From the NCBI GenBank assembly GCA_903873715.1, contig CAIQPS010000094.1:1-64000 (forward strand): 64,000 bases of DNA, written 5' to 3'. Below the pieces are notes generated by a model. The model did not search any database. It worked only from the letters and a program-made list of their open reading frames with translations, and had not been told where the DNA came from. Shown here piece by piece: positions 60,112 through 64,000 of the stretch. Numbering within the stretch: the stretch's first letter is position 1; each line of letters starts with the position of its first letter. A program made the position numbers and the translations under genes. The stretch is from an uncultured Actinomycetes bacterium. Its GTDB lineage: Bacteria > Actinomycetota > Thermoleophilia > RBG-16-64-13.

Positions 60112-60640
60112 CCCCGGCGGGAATCGGGAAGTCTTCAGCTCTCTGAACGCCGGGACCAGGGCCGAACGTCGACCAGAGGGCTTTTCCCATCCCGGAAGCA
60201 AATGGGATCGCTACCGCTGCGGCTGTCGCCTGCACCGGGTCGACGTCCGGGCGCGCCCGTCCCAGCCGTTGCTCGGCCGCGATGTATCTGGCCACCATGG
60301 CCACGGGCTCCGGCCGTTCGAAGCCTGCCTGCGCCTGGTAACCGGCATATCCGTGGAAGCTGCGGCCCGGTTCCGGATCGGCCCATATCGACGCCATCTT
60401 GGATGAGAGGCCGGACTGCATCTGCCCGATGAGCGTGAAGATGTGAGCCGGGTTGTCGCGGAGGGCCAGTTCGGCGCCGATATCCACCACGAGCGAGAAG
60501 AACACCCGGCGGAACAACTCGTACTTGTCCGCGAAATGGCGGTACATCGTGCCCTCGGACAGTCCCGCCCGGCGGGCTATCTCGCGGGTGGTGGCGCGGG
60601 CGAAGCCTCGCTCCGGTACTATTGAAGGCAGGCCGATTGG
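60074..60640 (-). pseudogene. TetR-family regulator, 5'-truncated
   Basis: The frame encodes PERGFARATTREIARRAGLSEG then TMYRHFADKYELF, a clear TetR helix-turn-helix 2/3, and a helical ligand domain ending before the SnoaL overlap. The first helix (normally ILDAALxLFAERGF) is replaced by an unrelated sequence and no ATG, GTG or TTG lies in frame before it; the first Met is inside the DNA-binding domain. The upstream bases instead serve the promoter and start of the divergent membrane-protein gene at 60662. Probably a decayed regulator, unless a rare start codon is used. Confidence 0.65.
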
Positions 60641-60661
60641 ATCCCGTTCGAGGGAGGGGCT

Positions 60662-60958
60662 ATGCGTTACCCGTTCGGCGTCCTCTGGGTGGTGTTCGCA
60701 GTCCTCTGGATCGCCTCGTCCAGCACCCTCGGCCACATCTACGACTGGATCGTGGGGCTGCCGCTCGTCCTTGAGGTAATCTTCTGGATAGTGTTCCTGC
60801 CGTGGGTGGGGTCGCTGTACATCTGGCATTCCGACTTGTCTCTGTGGCTCAGGATCATCCTCATCGCCGTCGTCGCAGTGGCGACCACCGGGGGTGTGGG
60901 GGCCGGCCGGACCGCCAGGCGGCAGTGGCGCGACTACGCGCGGGGGACGCGAGTCTAG
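60662..60958 (+). CDS. small membrane protein, unknown
   Basis: A 98-residue protein with three hydrophobic segments (GVLWVVFAVLWIASS; LPLVLEVIFWIVFLPWVGSL; IILIAVVAVATTGGVGA) and a basic C-terminus. GGGAGGGG precedes ATG 60662; TACTAT at 60617-60622 can be its -10 box. No family recognised. It is followed after 62 bases by a methyltransferase. Confidence 0.7.
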   Translation: MRYPFGVLWVVFAVLWIASSSTLGHIYDWIVGLPLVLEVIFWIVFLPWVGSLYIWHSDLSLWLRIILIAVVAVATTGGVGAGRTARRQWRDYARGTRV

Positions 60959-61020
60959 ATGGTCGCCGGGACGTTGCCCCGGCCGCCAGGTACCGACCAC
61001 CTCCGACCAAGGAGACCGAC

Positions 61021-61803
61021 GTGTCCGAGCACAGGCTGGACCCAGACAAGCTGCCCGATCATGCCGCAGCAAACCGCGACGCCTGGAACTCCGACTCGGA
61101 CACCTACCAGGCCGACCATGGCCCTCAGCTGAAGGCGTCCGGGGGTATGGCGTGGGGTGTATGGCAGATTCCTGAGAAGAGCCTGCAGGTCCTCGGCGAC
61201 GTCAAGGGCAAGGACATCCTGGAGTTCGGCTGCGGCGCCGCCCAGTGGTCCATCGCGCTGGCTCAGGCCGGGGCCCGGCCCGTCGCGCTCGATCTGTCCG
61301 AGAAGCAACTGGAGCATGCCCGCAAGCTGATGATCGACGCCGATGTCGACTTCCCCATCCTGCACGCGAGCGCCGAGATGGTGCCGCTCCCCGATGAAAG
61401 TTTCGACATCGTCTTCTGCGACTACGGCGCCATGACCTTCGCCGACCCGTACGCCACCGTGGCCGAAGCGGCCCGTCTGCTACGGCCGGGCGGCCTGCTC
61501 GCGTTCTGCGGAGCCACTCCCATCATCGAGATGTGCTACGAGGAGGACAGCGAGCATCCGAGCGACCATCTCCGCGAGGACTACTTCGGCATGTGGTCGC
61601 TCCCGTGGGAGGGCTACGTGGAGTTCATGCTGCCCTACGGCGCCTGGATCCGCCTGTTCCGCGCCCACGGCTTCATGATCGACGACCTCATCGAGCTACG
61701 GCCCACTCCCGACGCCGTCAGCAGCTACCGCGACGACGTCGACCGGGAGTGGTACCGGCGTTGGCCGGGCGAGATGATCTGGAAGGTGCGCAAGGAGCAC
61801 TAG
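61021..61803 (+). CDS. class I SAM-dependent methyltransferase
   Basis: A 260-residue protein from GTG 61021 (AAGGAG upstream). Motif I ILEFGCGAAQWSIALA (about 58-73), acidic ALDLSEKQ, motif II-like FDIVFCDYGAM and LLRPGGLLAFCG. It resembles UbiE-like small-molecule methyltransferases. The TAG stop shares bases with the TAG stop of the convergent 61800 gene. Substrate unknown. Confidence 0.88.
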   Translation: MSEHRLDPDKLPDHAAANRDAWNSDSDTYQADHGPQLKASGGMAWGVWQIPEKSLQVLGDVKGKDILEFGCGAAQWSIALAQAGARPVALDLSEKQLEHARKLMIDADVDFPILHASAEMVPLPDESFDIVFCDYGAMTFADPYATVAEAARLLRPGGLLAFCGATPIIEMCYEEDSEHPSDHLREDYFGMWSLPWEGYVEFMLPYGAWIRLFRAHGFMIDDLIELRPTPDAVSSYRDDVDREWYRRWPGEMIWKVRKEH

Positions 61804-63038
61804 TCGCAGGCGGGGTGCTTGCCCTCCAGTTCCGCCACCAGTTCGTCGAGGAACAACCCCACGTCGGTGACGATGCCTATGGTCTGGAAGCTGCCCCTGT
61901 CGGCCAGCTTGGTAACCGCCGCGGGGTTGATGTCCACGCAGACCGTGTGCACTTCGGCGGCGAGCAGGTTGCCCGTGGCGATGGAGTGCAGCATGCTGCA
62001 CAGCATCAGGCAGAGGCCCGCGTCGCGAACGTGCTCGCGCATGGACTGTTGGGCCACCATCGTGTCGGTGATGACGTCCGGCAGCGGGCCGTCGTCGCGG
62101 ATGGAGCCCGCCAGCACGTAGGGGACGTCTTTCTTGACGATGTCGTAGAAGAGGCCCTTGGTCAGCACCCCTTGCTCCACCGCCTGGCGGATGCCTCCGG
62201 CCCGGCGGATCTTGTTGATGGCGCGCAGATGATGTTCGTGCCCGCCCTCCACCGAGTCGCCCTTTTCGAGGTTGATCCCCAGCGAGGTGCCGAAGAAGGC
62301 CGATTCGATGTCGTGGGTGGCCACGGCGTTGCCGCCGAACACCACGTCGATCCAGCCGGCCTTCACCAGCCGCGCGAACGCCGGCGCCGCGCCGGTGTGG
62401 ATGATCGCCGGGCCGAGCACCGCCACGATGCGCTTGCCGGCCGCCCGGTTGTCGCGCATCAGCTTCGCCACCCGGTTGACCACCAGGCGCTTCGGTTTCT
62501 CCGAGGACACCTCGGAGTTCATGAACTCGAACGCTCCCGAGACCCGCTGGTCGCGCCCGAGCGGGATCACCCGGATGCCGCGATGCCCCACGACGATCGG
62601 GTCGCCGGCCTTGACCTGGATGAGCGGGATGGTGCGCGCGGTCCCGGCCGTCGAGTCGAGCAGCACTCCGCAGTCCATCTCCGACCACTGCACCGGGATC
62701 CAGCGCCCGTTGAAGCGGACGAACGTGTCCATGTTGGTGGTGGAGTAGAAGGCCTCGGGGAACACAGCGTCCGCCGGTGCAGGCTCGGTCTGCGCGTCGC
62801 CCTGCTCGAGCAGTTCGGCCCCCCTGCGCTGCACGGCTTTGAGGATCTCGTCGAGCCCGGCTTCATCCGCCGCGGTGACCCGCACGACGGCCAGCGACGG
62901 GTCGTCCTTCTCCACGCCTATCGTGAACTGCAGGATGCGGTATTCGCCGCCCCGCTCAAGGATGTCGTCGAGGACCCGCGGCAGCAGCAGCGAGTCGATG
63001 ATCTGGCCTTCTAGTCTGATGTCCTCGTAGATGCTCAA
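61800..63038 (-). CDS. TIGR00300 family protein (LOR/SDH conserved region; archaeal-type ornithine cyclodeaminase-like)
   Basis: A 412-residue protein from TTG 63038, which overlaps the CDGSH stop (TTGA) with AGGA 8 bases upstream; GTG 63065 is an alternative. Sequence blocks such as LEGQIIDSLLLPRVLD, FGGNAVATHDIESAFFGTSL and CSMLHSIATGNLL are diagnostic of TIGR00300, the LOR/SDH region protein shown in methanogens to have ornithine cyclodeaminase activity and present in cyanobacterial arginine-metabolism enzymes. It may convert ornithine to proline. Coupling to the CDGSH gene is unusual. Confidence 0.85.
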   Translation of the reverse strand: MSIYEDIRLEGQIIDSLLLPRVLDDILERGGEYRILQFTIGVEKDDPSLAVVRVTAADEAGLDEILKAVQRRGAELLEQGDAQTEPAPADAVFPEAFYSTTNMDTFVRFNGRWIPVQWSEMDCGVLLDSTAGTARTIPLIQVKAGDPIVVGHRGIRVIPLGRDQRVSGAFEFMNSEVSSEKPKRLVVNRVAKLMRDNRAAGKRIVAVLGPAIIHTGAAPAFARLVKAGWIDVVFGGNAVATHDIESAFFGTSLGINLEKGDSVEGGHEHHLRAINKIRRAGGIRQAVEQGVLTKGLFYDIVKKDVPYVLAGSIRDDGPLPDVITDTMVAQQSMREHVRDAGLCLMLCSMLHSIATGNLLAAEVHTVCVDINPAAVTKLADRGSFQTIGIVTDVGLFLDELVAELEGKHPACD

Positions 63039-63277
63039 CGGTAGTCCTGATGCTTTCCGTCGCACTGCGGCGCCTTGTCGCTCAACCCGCAGTTGCAGAT
63101 GGACGTGGTGCCGCGTCCCTTCACCTCGAACGCCAACGGCTCGATGCCGGTGCCCTTGTGGGCGCCGTCACAGAACGGGACGTTGGCGGTCTTGCCGCAT
63201 TGGCACCAGTGATAGGTACCCGGCTCCAGCCGGTGCATCGACGGGAACGTCTGGCCCTTCGCATTCTCGAACTTCAT
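63035..63277 (-). CDS. CDGSH-type iron-sulfur protein, two motifs
   Basis: An 80-residue protein from ATG 63277. Two C-x-C-x(n)-CDG-x2-H motifs (CQCGKTANVPFCDGAH and CNCGLSDKAPQCDGKH) each bind a 2Fe-2S cluster with three Cys and one His, as in mitoNEET-related bacterial proteins. Role in redox sensing or cluster transfer. It lies between rubrerythrin (39 bases upstream) and the coupled TIGR00300 gene. Confidence 0.92.
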   Translation of the reverse strand: MKFENAKGQTFPSMHRLEPGTYHWCQCGKTANVPFCDGAHKGTGIEPLAFEVKGRGTTSICNCGLSDKAPQCDGKHQDYR

Positions 63278-63315
63278 AAAGGATCTCCCGGTGTGAGCGG
63301 CGCCGCCGCTTGGCT

Positions 63316-63891
63316 CTAGTACGCTTCTACCCAGAGCTCGTAGTAGGACTGGGCATGTTTGCAGGCCGGGCACACCTTGGGCGCCTCCGGGCCCTCGTGG
63401 ATGTACCCGCAGTTGCGGCAATGCCACTTGACCGTGGTCTCGCGCTTGAACACCCTGCCGGCTTCGACGTTGGCGAGCAGCTTGCGGTAGCGCATCTCGT
63501 GCTGCTCTTCCACCTCGGCGATCTCGGTGAAGGATTCGGCCACCTTGTCGAAGCCCTCCTCCTTCGCGATGGCGGCGAAGCCTGGGTAGAGCGTGCCCCA
63601 TTCCTCCAGTTCGCCGTCGGCGGCGAGGAGCAGGTTGGCGGCCGTGGATGCCGTCACGCCGGCGGGGTAGGTGGCGGTGATCTCCACCGGGCCGCCTTCG
63701 AGATGGTTGAAGAACACCTGGGCGTGTTCCTTCTCGTTGCCCGCCGTCTCCTCGAAGATGGCGGCTATCTGCTCGAAGCCCTCTTTGCGGGCTTTGCTGG
63801 CGAAGAAGGTGTAGCGGTTGCGTGCCTGGCTCTCCCCGGCGAACGCCTTCAGAAGGTTCTGTTCCGTCCTGGATCCCTTGATGCTGCCCAT
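63316..63891 (-). CDS. rbr: rubrerythrin
   Basis: A 191-residue protein; AAAGGAG is 9 bases before ATG 63891. Diiron four-helix bundle with Glu/ExxH motifs (FAGESQARNRYTFFASKA; ETAGNEKEHAQVFF; EVEEQHEMRYRKLL) and a C-terminal rubredoxin domain (WHCRNCGYIHEG, then CPACKHAQSYY). It reduces hydrogen peroxide with electrons from rubredoxin/NADH in anaerobes and microaerophiles. First gene of a minus-strand unit with the CDGSH and TIGR00300 genes. Confidence 0.95.
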   Translation of the reverse strand: MGSIKGSRTEQNLLKAFAGESQARNRYTFFASKARKEGFEQIAAIFEETAGNEKEHAQVFFNHLEGGPVEITATYPAGVTASTAANLLLAADGELEEWGTLYPGFAAIAKEEGFDKVAESFTEIAEVEEQHEMRYRKLLANVEAGRVFKRETTVKWHCRNCGYIHEGPEAPKVCPACKHAQSYYELWVEAY

Positions 63892-64000
63892 GGCCTGAGT
63901 CTCCTTTCCCAAGCGAAGCCTACCCGGCGATGTGTCTGTGCATAAAAGGATGGCATATGCACGGGAGGTTGTCACACCTTTTTGGGCTGCGCCGCCGGCC

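Overview
The window is a GC-rich (roughly 65%) stretch of bacterial chromosome with dense, mostly short-spaced genes. Several things point to an actinobacterial-type, largely anaerobic organism: frequent GTG/TTG starts, -10 boxes only 7-9 bases upstream of start codons (leaderless mRNAs), twin-arginine lipoproteins with Thr/Ala-rich linkers, a ferredoxin/MoaD pair of the kind that accompanies aldehyde:ferredoxin oxidoreductases, rubrerythrin and a CDGSH protein. This is inferred from gene content and style; there is no rRNA to confirm it. I see no tRNA, rRNA, insertion sequence, prophage or CRISPR array.

Layout. (1) 1-4195: tail of a ferredoxin, a MoaD-like protein, a SAM methyltransferase, a Tes/MJ0619-type radical SAM protein and a PaaK-like AMP-forming ligase, overlapping or nearly so. 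(2) 4407-9854: translational GTPase TypA, then a TetR regulator, an orphan solute-binding lipoprotein and a metal-dependent amidohydrolase of the aromatic decarboxylase group. (3) 10010-21400: three CynX-like or general MFS carriers and two PLP aminotransferases arranged as pairs, a large secreted papain-like protease, and a fourth MFS (drug-efflux type). (4) 21446-27454: an amino-thiazoline-hydrolase-like/deaminase fusion with a VOC protein, small envelope proteins and thioredoxin reductase. (5) 27554-32988: a three-subunit glycolate oxidase (GlcDEF) divergent from an alanine/serine-glyoxylate aminotransferase, a coherent glycolate-to-glycine route. (6) 33074-40265: housekeeping and envelope genes (RlmA-like methyltransferase, lipid kinase, double GNAT, D,D-carboxypeptidase, cyclophilin) and a beta-helix lipoprotein.

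(7) 40705-60111 is the accessory centre of the window: a catabolic island with an RbsABC-type importer, four zinc MDR dehydrogenases, two SDRs, an old-yellow-enzyme/TMADH-type flavin reductase, a VOC protein, a beta-hydroxyacid dehydrogenase, a cyclase-family hydrolase, a cupin, a SnoaL-like protein and an XRE-cupin regulator. It also holds a metallo-beta-lactamase-fold protein that has lost nearly all its metal ligands. The gene set suggests import of a polyol or alicyclic compound, stepwise oxidation/reduction and hydrolytic ring opening; no kinase, aldolase or ligase is present, so the substrate stays open. Its intergenic regions are lower in GC and carry repeated operator-like elements. 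(8) 60074-63891: a 5'-truncated TetR remnant, a small membrane protein, a methyltransferase, a TIGR00300 (LOR/SDH) protein, CDGSH protein and rubrerythrin.

The observations I rate highest are: the MBL-fold pseudoenzyme (44300); the catabolic island with shared intergenic elements; the recurrent use of one symmetrical -10 box for both genes of a divergent pair; low-complexity Ala/Gly/Pro insertions in many unrelated enzymes; and the radical SAM/methyltransferase/ligase module.
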